Shown here: piece by piece, positions 49,688 to 58,348 of the stretch | How positions within the stretch are numbered: the first letter of the stretch is position 1 | Layout: each line of letters opens with the position of its first letter | Origin: Bin87 sp965203195 | Lineage (GTDB): Bacteria; Chloroflexota; Dehalococcoidia; Lucifugimonadales; UBA3495 | Direction of reading: 5' to 3' | Assembly: GCA_965203195.1 (NCBI GenBank) | Contig: OZ241860.1 | Location: 868,001 to 932,000, forward strand | DNA length: 64,000 nt | Made by a program: the position numbers and the translations under genes | Notes under the pieces: generated by a model | The model's input: the letters and a program-made list of their open reading frames with translations, nothing else | Database searches by the model: none | What the model was told of the DNA's origin: nothing

Positions 49688-51337
49688 ATGGCCGAACTCA
49701 ATGTACCCGACCGCACCTTTTTTGAGGGCGACAACCTTGCCATCCTGCAAGGCATTAACAGCGAGAGCGTCGACCTCATCGCCACCGACCCGCCGTTCAA
49801 CAAGCGGCGCAATATGTCCGGCAGCGCCGGCAAGTACCCTGACCAGTGGTACTGGGCCGACGGCCACACGCACACTGCCGCCTGCCCGGCGGATTGCCGC
49901 CTGCGCGCCGTGCAGCGGGAATGGTTGGAGGAAATTGAGGCGTTGGGCAAGATTGCCGAATCGCAAAAGGGGGCGCAGGCGCGGCGTGATGCGGCGCGCT
50001 ACAACGGACTGGTCGCTACCATTGAAGCGGCGCGGCTTACCCATGATGACGGCATTGCGGCTTTCCTGTGTTTCATATCCGTGCGGCTGCTGGAATGCCA
50101 TCGCATCCTTAAGCCCACGGGCAGCATCTATCTGCACTGCGACCATAGCGCCAACGGCTACATTCGCATGGCGATGGATGCTATCTTTGGCACTGGTACA
50201 AACAGCAAACCAGGGTTTCGCAACGAAATCGTATGGCGGAAATATGCTGGACGCAAAAACAATGCCACAAGGAAATTCTCTACACAGCACGAAACGATTT
50301 TTTTCTATGGTAAATCTGCCTCGGCACGGTTCAATGTCCAATACGATCCTATATCTCAGGACGAGGTTAAAAAGAAGTACAAATTCACAGATGAGAACGG
50401 ACGATTGTATCGTCTAGCTTGGGGACGGAGGTTTCAAACCACAGGCGAGAACCGTCGCATCTACCTTGATGAGCAACCTGGTTCTGCCATTGGCTCACTG
50501 TGGGTGGAGGACGGTTTGCAACTAAACACTTCATCCGCAGAGCGCACGAACTGGCCGACTCAAAAACCCATCTCTCTAATGCAGCGCATCATCGCCGCTT
50601 CCAGCAACCCCGGTGATGTGGTGCTGGATCCCTTTGCCGGCTGCGCCACCACGCTGGTGGCCTGCGAAAATATGGGGCAAGGATTGCGGCGGCGCTGGAT
50701 CGGCATCGACCGCGCCGCAATGGCCAAAGTCCACGTCCTCAACCGTCTGCTGGACACCGACAGCAAAAACGCCGCCGTTGCCGTCCGTAAAGTTCCGGGC
50801 AGCGACGATGATGGCGTCTATGACGAAGCGAAGTTCCAGAAGGCGCTGGCCGCCAACCGCTGGGCGATGCGCCTGGAAACCACGCCGCCGCAGCGCACCG
50901 ACGCCGGCGAAACTGCCCCCGACTTTGCCACGCCGTACCGCCCCACTACCCGCCCCAAGACTACTTTCACTTACGACGAGATGCTGGACAAGTACTTCGC
51001 CCGCTGGCTCTACCAGTGCGCCGGCTGCGGCAAGCCGGCGCCAACTTACCCTAACGGCAAGGTGGACACGGGCGATTTCCAGCTGGATCACCTGACGCCG
51101 CGGGATTTGAACAATCCCGGAACCGACGAACTGGACAACCGTTGCGCCCTATGCGCCAAGTGCAACCGCAAGAAAAGCAACCGGCTTACCCTGACCGGCC
51201 TACAGATCCAGAATGTTAGGGACAAGGAGATTTACCTCAAGCGCGCCGATTTGCCCAAGGAGAGCGCCATATGGGCCTGGGGTCGCAGCGAACTCGCCAA
51301 AACGAAACCGGCTGCTGTTGGCTCTAGTGCGTGTTGA
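49688..51337 (+). CDS. DNA methyltransferase-HNH nuclease fusion, copy 2, with different recognition region
   Basis: A 549-residue protein. It has DPPF at residues 34-37, motif I DPFAGCATTLVACE near 314, and an HNH domain from Cys444 (CAGCGK...DH near 467, NRCALCAKC near 485). Residues 1-170 and 296-549 are nearly identical to copy 1. Residues about 170-296 are unrelated (EIVWRKYAGRKNNATRKFSTQHETIFFYGKS and following) and their DNA is visibly AT-richer. This is the target-recognition position of beta-class enzymes, so the two proteins should methylate different sites. AAGGA lies 9 nt before the ATG at 49688. Confidence 0.85.
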   Translation: MAELNVPDRTFFEGDNLAILQGINSESVDLIATDPPFNKRRNMSGSAGKYPDQWYWADGHTHTAACPADCRLRAVQREWLEEIEALGKIAESQKGAQARRDAARYNGLVATIEAARLTHDDGIAAFLCFISVRLLECHRILKPTGSIYLHCDHSANGYIRMAMDAIFGTGTNSKPGFRNEIVWRKYAGRKNNATRKFSTQHETIFFYGKSASARFNVQYDPISQDEVKKKYKFTDENGRLYRLAWGRRFQTTGENRRIYLDEQPGSAIGSLWVEDGLQLNTSSAERTNWPTQKPISLMQRIIAASSNPGDVVLDPFAGCATTLVACENMGQGLRRRWIGIDRAAMAKVHVLNRLLDTDSKNAAVAVRKVPGSDDDGVYDEAKFQKALAANRWAMRLETTPPQRTDAGETAPDFATPYRPTTRPKTTFTYDEMLDKYFARWLYQCAGCGKPAPTYPNGKVDTGDFQLDHLTPRDLNNPGTDELDNRCALCAKCNRKKSNRLTLTGLQIQNVRDKEIYLKRADLPKESAIWAWGRSELAKTKPAAVGSSAC

Positions 51338-51456
51338 CACTTGCTGTCATTCCCGCCACACGGGAATAATGAAACAGAATCATGCACTTGACGACGCGCC
51401 CTGACTGCGCCAACCGTGGCTGCAATGCTACCCCGCCGCCCCTACCGGAGCCCGCC

Positions 51457-52347
51457 ATGACCACTGCCCCCGCCCCCATCCGCCCCCGCCTGCCCGACTG
51501 GCTCAAAGTGCCGATGCCCGGCGGCCCCCGCTACATCGAGCTCAAGCAGCTGATGCGCGAAAGCCAACTGCACACCGTCTGCGAGGAGGCCCGCTGCCCC
51601 AACATCGGCGAGTGCTGGGAACGCTCCGCCGCCACCTTTATGATCCTGGGCGACATCTGCACCCGCGCCTGCGCCTACTGCGCCGTAACCAGCGGACGCC
51701 CCGATGCCCTGGACCTGGGCGAACCCTTCCGGCTGGCGGCCACCGTCAAGCGGATGGGGTTGCAGTACTGCGTCATTACCTCGGTGAACCGCGATGACCT
51801 GCCCGACGGCGGCGCCGGCGTCTTTGCCGCCTGCATCAAGCAGGTGCGCGCCGCCGTCCCCGGCTGCCGGGTGGAAGCCCTCATACCCGATTTTGACGGC
51901 AACGATGACGCCCTGGCGACAGTGACGGCGGCGCAGCCGCAGGTGCTCAACCACAACATCGAGTCGGTGGAACGGGTATTCCGGCGGGTGCGCCCCCGGG
52001 GGGATTACCGCCGGTCGCTGGAACTGCTGCGCCGCGTCAAGGAACTGTCCCCCGCTCTGCCCACCAAGTCGGGCATCATTGTGGGCATGGGCGAAAGCAA
52101 GGACGAAGTGCGGCAGACGATGGCCGACCTGCGCGCCGTGGACTGCGACCTGCTGACCATCGGGCAGTACCTGCGCCCGTCCATCAAGCACATCGCCATT
52201 GACCGTTTCTACACGCCGGCGGAGTTTGAGGAACTGCGTCTGGACGGCGAAGCCATGGGGTTCAAGCATATCGCCGCCGGCCCGCTGGTGCGGTCGTCAT
52301 ACCACGCCGACGAGCAGCACGAGGCGGCGGCGGGCATCCATTGCTGA
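51457..52347 (+). CDS. lipA: lipoyl synthase
   Basis: In this 296-residue radical SAM enzyme the auxiliary cluster uses C42, C47 and C53 (CEEARCPNIGEC) and the SAM cluster uses C68, C72 and C75 (CTRACAYC). GLQYCVITSVNRDDLPDGGA and LNHNIESVERVFRRVRPRGDYRRSL are conserved LipA segments, as is the C-terminal RSSYHAD with its Ser ligand. It inserts two sulfurs into octanoyl groups of lipoate-dependent enzymes. GGAG lies 7 nt before the ATG at 51457. LipB is not adjacent. Confidence 0.95.
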   Translation: MTTAPAPIRPRLPDWLKVPMPGGPRYIELKQLMRESQLHTVCEEARCPNIGECWERSAATFMILGDICTRACAYCAVTSGRPDALDLGEPFRLAATVKRMGLQYCVITSVNRDDLPDGGAGVFAACIKQVRAAVPGCRVEALIPDFDGNDDALATVTAAQPQVLNHNIESVERVFRRVRPRGDYRRSLELLRRVKELSPALPTKSGIIVGMGESKDEVRQTMADLRAVDCDLLTIGQYLRPSIKHIAIDRFYTPAEFEELRLDGEAMGFKHIAAGPLVRSSYHADEQHEAAAGIHC

Positions 52348-52486
52348 CGCCCGGCGCTGACAGACTGCCCACGTATCTGCGGTGAGCTGATCAGGGCAAC
52401 GGGTCAGCGCCGGAGAACGGAGGCTGGCCGGCTACAGAACGATTTATTCGCCGCATCCTGCCGGGGCCTTAACGCTGGTGGCGTCA

Positions 52487-52834
52487 TAGGCGGCGCAGCT
52501 GCACGTCTTCGATGCAGTGTGCGAGGCGTGCGAGGGCCTGATGGAGCGTATTCAAATGTCCGGGGTCGACGCCGATGGCACGCGCCTTGTGCAGCAAGCC
52601 TTTCGCGGCAAGCAACCGATCTTTGCTTTCAACACGCTACGCACGGAACTGGAACAGGGCGACCAGAAAGGATTTGCGACATTGCTTGAAGGTTGCATCG
52701 GGGCGGTACGGAACCGTCTGGCGCACCAACCCAAAATACTTTGGGAAGGCGCTGATGATGCTGCCGATTACCTTACCCTGATTTCCCTGTTGCATCGCAA
52801 GCTGGATCAAGCTGTGCCAACCGTCCTCAAGTAG
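52487..52834 (+). pseudogene. C-terminal fragment of a TIGR02391 (Ymh-type) protein
   Basis: From about 52499 the frame reads LHVFDAVCEACEGLMERIQ, then GTRLVQQAFRGKQPIFAFNTL, GFATLLEGCIGAVRNRLAHQPK and TLISLLHRKLDQAV. This is the conserved C-terminal half of TIGR02391 family proteins. An upstream in-frame TAG near 52488 removes the N-terminal half. A GTG at 52517 could express a 105-residue remainder. It lies next to the ISAs1 element, suggesting transposition-related truncation. Confidence 0.65.
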
Positions 52835-52852
52835 ATTGGAACATAGAGCTGA

Positions 52853-53044
52853 ATGCGGCGCGCGCGTCGCCGCCCGGCGCGGCTGGCGATAGACCGGGCG
52901 GTGTGCGAACAGCTGGACTTTGACGAAGGGCTTTGCCAGATGGCGCAGCATCTGCTGGCGCTAGAGCCGATGGTAACGGGTCGGTGGCACGAATTCGGGC
53001 CGGTACCGCAGGGGCGCGCTGCTGTAACCGGGCCAGGTGCCGCC
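52853..53044 (+). pseudogene. hypothetical gene fragment cut by ISAs1 element
   Basis: A short frame reads MRRARRRPARLAIDRAVCEQLDFDEGLCQMAQHLLALEPMVTGRWHEFGPVPQGR. It meets the left inverted repeat of the IS at 53045. No family is recognised, and the continuing part is not found on the other side of the IS. Confidence 0.3.
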
Positions 53045-54256
53045 AGGGCTATCGCATATGGATTTTGCGGCGTCCGGTATGATAGCGGCCAACGCCGCCT
53101 GGCGTGAAGCGAAGTAGAAGCAGAAGCAGAGGTGACGCCGCCATGACCGAGTCCGCCGACCTGTTCAGCGCCCTGGACGACCCCCGCGCCAGCAACGCCC
53201 GCCGCCATTCCCTCCACGACATCCTGGTCATCGCCTTCTGCACTATGCTTTGCGGCGGCCAGACCTGCACCGATATGGAACTCTTCGGCCACGCCAAACG
53301 GGAACTCCTCCAATCCTTCCTCAAACTGGACCACGGCATCCCCAGCCACGATACTTTCTCCCGCCTCCTGGGGATGCTGGATCCCGCCACTTTCCAGCAG
53401 TGGTTCATCGGCTTTATGCGGCAGTTCGCCGAAGGCAGCGAAGGCATACTGGCGGTGGACGGGAAAACCTTGCGCCGCTCTTACGACCGCGCCGAGCAAC
53501 TCTCCCCGCTGCATCTGGTCAGCGCCTGGGCTGAGGAACAGCGGCTGGTGTTGGGGCAATTGGCTGTGGATGACAAATCTAACGAGATTACGGCCTTGCC
53601 CAGGCTGCTGGAAATGCTGACTCTGCGCGGCAAAGTAGTTACTGCTGATGCTATGCATTGCCAGCGTCAAGTGGCGCAGCAGGTGATTGAGCAAGGCGGC
53701 GACTATGCCTTGGCTCTGAAAGGCAATCAGGGCAGTCTGCGGGATGACGTACAGCTGTTTCTGGACGACCCGGCCACGCCCCTGGCCCAGGATGTCCAAA
53801 TCAGCAAAGGACACGGGCGTATTGAAACCCGCATTGCCAGCGTCAGTTCCGATGTGGCTTGGCTGCAAGAAACGCATCAGTGGCCGGGTTTGTCTGCTGT
53901 GGGCAAAGTGACTGCTATCCGGCGGCAGAACGGGGCCGAGAGCGAACAAGACCGCTACTATCTGCTGAGCGAAGCGTGCACGGCGGAACGGTTCAACTAC
54001 ATTGTGCGGGGTCATTGGGGGATTGAGAATCGGCTGCACTGGGTATTGGATGTGACCTGCCACGAGGATCAGGCGCGGAACCGGAAGGGGCATTGCGCGG
54101 AGAACCTGGCGCTGCTGCGGAAGCTGGCGTTGAATTTGGCGCGGTTGGAGGCGAGCAAAGGTTCAATGCGCGGCAAGCTGAAGCGGGCGGGTTGGGACGA
54201 TGGCTATCTCATCAGCATCCTGTCCCAATTCACCAAAATCCATATGCGATAGCCCT
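53045..54256. mobile_element. ISAs1-family insertion sequence, apparently intact
   Basis: A 1212-bp element bounded by perfect 23-bp inverted repeats (agggctatcgcatatgg, then attttg) at 53045-53067 and 54234-54256. It contains one full-length transposase gene whose stop codon lies inside the right repeat. No clear target duplication is visible in the flanks, so flanking rearrangement may have followed insertion. Confidence 0.88.
53143..54252 (+). CDS. ISAs1-family transposase
   Basis: A 369-residue protein. It starts with the DDE_Tnp_1-associated N-terminal domain (SALDDPRASNARRHSLHDILVIAFCTMLCGGQTCTDMELFG). The catalytic Asp of ILAVDGKTLRRSYDR is near residue 107, VVTADAMHCQRQVAQQVIEQGGDYALALKGNQ is near 165, and the Glu region is RGHWGIENRLHWVLDVTCHEDQARNRKGHCAENLALLRKLALN. 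This is the canonical ISAs1 order with no disruption. AGAGGTG lies 7 nt before the ATG. The gene is probably active. Confidence 0.93.
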   Translation: MTESADLFSALDDPRASNARRHSLHDILVIAFCTMLCGGQTCTDMELFGHAKRELLQSFLKLDHGIPSHDTFSRLLGMLDPATFQQWFIGFMRQFAEGSEGILAVDGKTLRRSYDRAEQLSPLHLVSAWAEEQRLVLGQLAVDDKSNEITALPRLLEMLTLRGKVVTADAMHCQRQVAQQVIEQGGDYALALKGNQGSLRDDVQLFLDDPATPLAQDVQISKGHGRIETRIASVSSDVAWLQETHQWPGLSAVGKVTAIRRQNGAESEQDRYYLLSEACTAERFNYIVRGHWGIENRLHWVLDVTCHEDQARNRKGHCAENLALLRKLALNLARLEASKGSMRGKLKRAGWDDGYLISILSQFTKIHMR

Positions 54257-54316
54257 GACCGAGGGCGGCGGGCGTCTTGACGCTGCCCCCGGCGGGTGTT
54301 AGGGTAAGGCTCAATT

Positions 54317-55309
54317 ATGCGAATCGGCGAATTTGACATCGCGGAACCCGTGCCCGAGCTGCGCGACCCCCATATGCTGGTGGTTCTGCGGCCCTGGATC
54401 GACGTGGGCAATGTGGGCAGCCTGTCCCTGGGGCGGATTGAACGGCATCTCCGCAGCCAGGAGCTGGGCCGTCTGCATCGGCCGGGGCGGTTCTACGATT
54501 TTACCCGCTACCGGCCGCGCTCCTATCTGGTCAGCGGCAAGCGGGAGGTGACCATCCCCAACACCATCGTCCGCTACGCCAACCCGGAGGAGGGGCAGCA
54601 TCTCATTACCGCCCATCTGCTGGAACCGCATCTTTACGGCGAGGATTATTCCGAGGCCCTGCTGGAAATCGTCCGCTATTTTGGCGTCAAGCAGTACGCC
54701 CTGGTGGGGGGGATGTACGATATGGTGCCGCACACCCGCCCGCTGGTGGTGTCGGGCATCGGTTCCGGGGAGAATGTGGCGCGGGATTACAGCATCGCCG
54801 GGGCCCGCCCCAGCAACTACGAGGGGCCGACCACCATTACCTACACCATTGCCGAAACGGCCACCCGGATGGGGCTGGAAACGCGGGCTTTCGTGGTGCA
54901 CCTGCCCCAGTATCTGAACCTGGACGATGATTTCCAGGGGACGGCGCGGATGATGAACCTGCTCTGCCGTCTGTACAATCTGCCCGATTTCATTGCCCAG
55001 CCGGAACGGGGGCAGCGGCAGTATGACGAGCTGTCGCCCCGCGACGGGCGGCTGCCCGACCGCAGCGTGCTGGCCCGGATTGAGGAGCTGTACGACAACG
55101 AGTACGGGGGCGACAATCGTCCGCCGCCGGCCGACATTCCGCTGCCGTCCAGCATTGAGGAGTTTCTACAGGGGCTGGAGATCAATCTGGCGGACGGCGA
55201 CAGCTCCGGCGGCGGTTCCGGCAACGATGGCGGGGGCGGCAGCGATGGCGGCAATGACCGGGACAGCGACGACGACAGCCCCGATGACCGGGACTTGACT
55301 CCTGTCTAG
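54317..55309 (+). CDS. PAC2-family protein
   Basis: A 330-residue protein. DPHMLVVLRPWIDVGNVGSLSLGRIERHL opens a PAC2 domain (the proteasome assembly chaperone 2-like fold found widely in archaea, Actinobacteria and Chloroflexota). YALVGGMYDMVPHTRPLVVSGIGSG and TTITYTIAETATRMGLETRAFVVHLPQYL follow in the family order. The last 60 residues are an acidic Ser/Gly/Asp tail. Its function in bacteria is unknown; no proteasome gene is nearby. AAGG lies 7 nt before the ATG. It is followed by an M20 peptidase gene. Confidence 0.85.
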   Translation: MRIGEFDIAEPVPELRDPHMLVVLRPWIDVGNVGSLSLGRIERHLRSQELGRLHRPGRFYDFTRYRPRSYLVSGKREVTIPNTIVRYANPEEGQHLITAHLLEPHLYGEDYSEALLEIVRYFGVKQYALVGGMYDMVPHTRPLVVSGIGSGENVARDYSIAGARPSNYEGPTTITYTIAETATRMGLETRAFVVHLPQYLNLDDDFQGTARMMNLLCRLYNLPDFIAQPERGQRQYDELSPRDGRLPDRSVLARIEELYDNEYGGDNRPPPADIPLPSSIEEFLQGLEINLADGDSSGGGSGNDGGGGSDGGNDRDSDDDSPDDRDLTPV

Positions 55310-55363
55310 TCGTTTCTAGTCGCTCTGCGTACTGCCCTGCCGTCCGGCGGAACTTTCAGCGCT

Positions 55364-56695
55364 ATGGCCGACGGAGCGCCAACCGGGGGGACGCCGCCCA
55401 ACGCCGCCGGCATTTTGCAGGCGCTGATCCGGCACGATACCACTAACCCGCCGGGGAACGAGCGGGCGTGCGCCGTCTGGTGCCGGGATTTGCTTAATGA
55501 CGCCGGCATTGCCGCCGAACTGCTGGGCGACGACGCCGAGCGGGTGAATGTGGTCAGCCGGCTGCGCGGCCGGGGTGATGCGCCGCCCCTGCTGCTGTAC
55601 GGCCACCTTGATGTTGTGCCTACGGCGGCGCAGCCCTGGGAGGTTCCGCCCTTTGAGGGGCGTCTCCAGGATGGCTATATCTGGGGCCGGGGCGCGCTGG
55701 ATATGAAAGGCGGCGTGGCGATGATGCTAGACGCTTTTCTGCGGGCGCATCGGGAGGGGACGGCCCTGCCCGGCGATGTCATCCTGGCGCTGGTGAGCGA
55801 TGAGGAAGCCGGCGGGCATACGGGCGCCCGGTGGCTGGTGGAGAACCGGGCGGAGCGGTTTGAGGAGGCGCGCTACGCCATCGGCGAGTTCGGCGGGTTC
55901 AGCAAAACGCACCGGGGGCGCAAGTTTTATATGGTGCAGGTTGCGGAGAAGCAGGGCTGTCGGGTGGAGGCGAAGGCGCGGGGGCCGGGCGGACACGGCT
56001 CGCTGGTGCATCGCGACACCGCGCCGACGCGGATGGCGCAGTTTCTGGTCAAGCTGGACCGGACGCCGTTGCCGTTTCACATTCACCCGGTGACGCGGAT
56101 GATGGTTGAAACGATGAGCGACAGCCTGCCCTGCCCGGACCAGGGGTTTCTGCGGCTGCTGCTCAATCCGGCGTTCACGGGGCCGATGCTGAAGCGGCTG
56201 GGCGCAGCGGGGCAGGAGATGGAGCCGCTGTTCCGGCACACGGCCAACGCCACCATCATCAGCGGGGGCGAAAAGGCGAATGTCATTCCCAGCGAGGTAA
56301 CGGTCAACCTGGACTGCCGGATGCTGCCGGGCTATGCGCCGGAGGATTTGCTGGGCGAGTTGCAGGACATCGCCGGGCCGGATATTGAGCTGCGAGCGGT
56401 TAATTTCCAGGCCAAGCCGTGGCGGCTGGATCTGGGGCTGTTTGACACGCTGGCGGGCATCATCCGGGAGCAGGACGGGGAGGGTGTATCGGCGCCGATG
56501 CTGATGCCGGCGGGGACGGACGGGCGGCATTTCGCCACGCTGGGCATCCAGACTTACGGGTGGATGCCGATGAACCTGCCGGCGGATTTTGACTTTCTGA
56601 AAACGATACACGCGGCCAATGAGCGGGTTCCGGTATCGGCGCTGGAGTTTGGAGCGGAAGCGTTGCACAAGCTGCTGGGGCGGTTTCACGGGTGA
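55364..56695 (+). CDS. M20-family metallopeptidase (ArgE/DapE/ACY1-like)
   Basis: This 443-residue protein has metal-binding motifs LLLYGHLDVVPT (near residue 80), WGRGALDMKGGVAMML (Asp bridging two zincs, near 112) and LALVSDEEAGGHTGARWL (catalytic Glu plus ligand Glu, near 145). The dimerisation domain contains GPGGHGSLVHRDTAPTRMAQFL, and a C-terminal FGAEALHKLLGRF carries the last helix. Such enzymes remove N-acyl or C-terminal amino acids from small peptides. The substrate is not predictable here. Confidence 0.88.
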   Translation: MADGAPTGGTPPNAAGILQALIRHDTTNPPGNERACAVWCRDLLNDAGIAAELLGDDAERVNVVSRLRGRGDAPPLLLYGHLDVVPTAAQPWEVPPFEGRLQDGYIWGRGALDMKGGVAMMLDAFLRAHREGTALPGDVILALVSDEEAGGHTGARWLVENRAERFEEARYAIGEFGGFSKTHRGRKFYMVQVAEKQGCRVEAKARGPGGHGSLVHRDTAPTRMAQFLVKLDRTPLPFHIHPVTRMMVETMSDSLPCPDQGFLRLLLNPAFTGPMLKRLGAAGQEMEPLFRHTANATIISGGEKANVIPSEVTVNLDCRMLPGYAPEDLLGELQDIAGPDIELRAVNFQAKPWRLDLGLFDTLAGIIREQDGEGVSAPMLMPAGTDGRHFATLGIQTYGWMPMNLPADFDFLKTIHAANERVPVSALEFGAEALHKLLGRFHG

Positions 56696-56789
56696 CGCTG
56701 ATGCGGCGGCGGGCGGCTACGGATTTGCCGGCAGCACTTTCATCGATGAGTATAACGACCCGCATACGATCCCTCTTGCTCCATAGAAT

Positions 56790-56921
56790 GGTAGTGTTCG
56801 TTTCAGGTGGTTTAACTTTTCGGCATTCCGACGCCGGCCGGGATCCAAGCGTACTTTCTGGACTACGACTTGCGCCGGAATGACAGCCCGTCAGCCAAAT
56901 CACCTAAAACGAAACGCTACC
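56790..56921. repeat. 132-bp MITE-like element with terminal inverted repeats
   Basis: Left end ggtagtgttcgtttcaggtg (56790) and right end cacctaaaacgaaacgctac (56901-56920) are inverted repeats matching the IS at 36181-37247. The interior has a broken palindrome, cggcattccgacgccgg, with gcgccggaatgacag further right. It has no coding capacity. It is probably a non-autonomous derivative mobilised by the same transposase. Confidence 0.75.
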
Positions 56922-56965
56922 GTAGATTTGCGCCAGAACCTTGACAGTCAAATCAGTATGCCCCT

Positions 56966-57256
56966 ATGAACGCTGACAATACGAATCTCAATTGCTCGCT
57001 GGACGCAGAAACCGCGGCGACGCTGGCGGCCCTGGCGCAGCGCTGGCAGACGACGCCGGCGGACGCCTTGCGCCGAGCGATCCTGATGGCGGCACGCGAG
57101 TCCGAACTACCGCCGGCGGACACCTTTACGCCGGAGGAGGGATTGCAGGCGCTACGCGAACTGCGGGCATCGTTGTCGGCGCAAGGGGTTGACTTTGACG
57201 CGTGGGCGCGGGAGGCGCAGGCGATGCGGCGGAGCAGCCCCGCAGGTGGCCAATGA
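56966..57256 (+). CDS. putative antitoxin of a VapBC-like pair
   Basis: A 96-residue protein. LDAETAATLAALAQRWQTTPADALRRAILMAARES is the ribbon-helix-helix-like pattern of small antitoxins. A second half, FTPEEGLQALRELRASLSAQGVDFDAWAREAQAMRR, probably wraps the toxin. The stop overlaps the ATG of the PIN-domain gene (ATGA), the usual coupling in VapBC loci. The ribosome site is weak (no GGAGG). Assignment relies mainly on this arrangement. Confidence 0.7.
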   Translation: MNADNTNLNCSLDAETAATLAALAQRWQTTPADALRRAILMAARESELPPADTFTPEEGLQALRELRASLSAQGVDFDAWAREAQAMRRSSPAGGQ

Positions 57257-57624
57257 TTCATCTGGATACCAGTTTCCTCATCAGCGCGCTGGCGGCTAAC
57301 TCGCCGGAAGCCGACATACTGGATGGTTGGGTAGCATCCGATGAAATCCTGGCGGTGAATGCGGTCGCCTGGGCCGAGTTTCTCTGCGGTCCGGTTCCGG
57401 CGAGCCAATTGGGGATTGCGTCTCAAATACTGGGCAGGCCCCGAGACTTTACCGCCGCGCACGCGGCAACTGCCGCTCGTTTATTCAACGCAACCGGGCG
57501 CCGGCGTGGAACGATGGTAGATTGTATGATAGCCGCATCGGCTTTGGGGGATGACGCGCCGCTGGCGACCAGCAATGCGGATGATTTCCGCAGGTTCGCA
57601 GAACACGGTTTGAGACTGGCCTAA
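57253..57624 (+). CDS. PIN-domain ribonuclease, VapC-like toxin
   Basis: In this 123-residue protein the PIN catalytic acids are visible as Asp5 (MIHLDTSFL), Glu42 (AWAEFL), Asp90 (TMVDCMIAA) and Asp110 (TSNADDF), in the order and spacing of VapC toxins. These cleave tRNA or rRNA and are held inactive by the preceding antitoxin. The gene is complete and followed by a UUCG-loop terminator. Confidence 0.88.
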   Translation: MIHLDTSFLISALAANSPEADILDGWVASDEILAVNAVAWAEFLCGPVPASQLGIASQILGRPRDFTAAHAATAARLFNATGRRRGTMVDCMIAASALGDDAPLATSNADDFRRFAEHGLRLA

Positions 57625-57667
57625 AGCGTTCCGCAATTTTCCCGGCACAGGGCATACGGGCTGAATC

Positions 57668-57693
57668 AAGGGCGATGCTTCGGCATCGCCCTT
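57668..57693. terminator. UUCG-loop hairpin, bidirectional
   Basis: A perfect 11-bp stem (aagggcgatgc and its complement) has a TTCG loop. It lies between the convergent VapC-like gene and rplT and probably stops both transcripts. There is no extended T run on either side. Confidence 0.7.
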
Positions 57694-57720
57694 ATGACAA
57701 TTCGGTAGTGGCCGGCTTCG

Positions 57721-58080
57721 TCAGGCGGCCACGGCCTCGTTGGAAATCTCCACCAGGCGGGCGAAGGCGTCGGGGTCGCGGACGGCCAGGTCGGCCAGCA
57801 TCTTGCGGTCAATCTCGATGCCGGCGGCGTTGAGGCCGTGCATGAACTGGCTGTAGGTGACGCCGTGCTGCCGGCTGGCGGCGCCGATGCGGACGATCCA
57901 CAGGCGGCGGAAGTCGCCCTTGCGCTGGCGGCGGTGGCGATAGGCGTGGCTCCAGGCGTGCATTACCGCCTCTTTGGCCCACTTGTAGTTGCGCCCGGAG
58001 GACGCCTGGTAGCCCTTGGCGGCTTTGAGGATTTTCTTGTGGCGGGCGCGTTTGGTCACGCCCCGTTTGACTCGCGGCAC
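57721..58080 (-). CDS. rplT: 50S ribosomal protein L20
   Basis: A 119-residue protein. PRVKRGVTKRARHKKILKAAKGYQASSGRNYKWAKEAVMHAWSHAYRHRRQRKGDFRRLWI is the basic N-terminal extension typical of L20. A globular C-terminal domain with YSQFMHGLNAAGIEIDRKMLADLAVRD follows. L20 is needed for early 50S assembly. The start is GTG with GGGAGA about 8 nt upstream. It is the last gene of the infC operon. Confidence 0.96.
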   Translation of the reverse strand: MPRVKRGVTKRARHKKILKAAKGYQASSGRNYKWAKEAVMHAWSHAYRHRRQRKGDFRRLWIVRIGAASRQHGVTYSQFMHGLNAAGIEIDRKMLADLAVRDPDAFARLVEISNEAVAA

Positions 58081-58141
58081 GGTGTGCTCTCCCGGTTAGG
58101 TGGTCGGGGCCGGCGGGTAGCCGGCCGGGGCCGGCAGGCGG

Positions 58142-58342
58142 TTAGGCGTCGTAAGGCACCAGCCGGGTGAGACGCTTGACGTCGGCCTGGTCGAAGGCCA
58201 GTTTCTGGGCGTACTTGCGGGTCACCTTTTTGGGCTTTTTGCGCCGCAGGTGGCTGCTCATCCGCTTGCGGCGCATCAGCTTGCCGGAGCCGGTGATGTG
58301 GATGCGGGCTTTGGCGCCCTTGTGGGTTTTGAGCTTGGGCAT
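58142..58342 (-). CDS. rpmI: 50S ribosomal protein L35
   Basis: A 66-residue protein of standard length, starting MPKLKTHKGAKARIHITGSGKLMRRKRMSSHLRRKKPKKVTRKY. It is strongly basic and matches the L35 family throughout. It starts 6 nt after the infC stop and is followed by rplT after 61 nt, in the usual infC-rpmI-rplT order. Confidence 0.96.
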   Translation of the reverse strand: MPKLKTHKGAKARIHITGSGKLMRRKRMSSHLRRKKPKKVTRKYAQKLAFDQADVKRLTRLVPYDA

Positions 58343-58348
58343 TGTACC

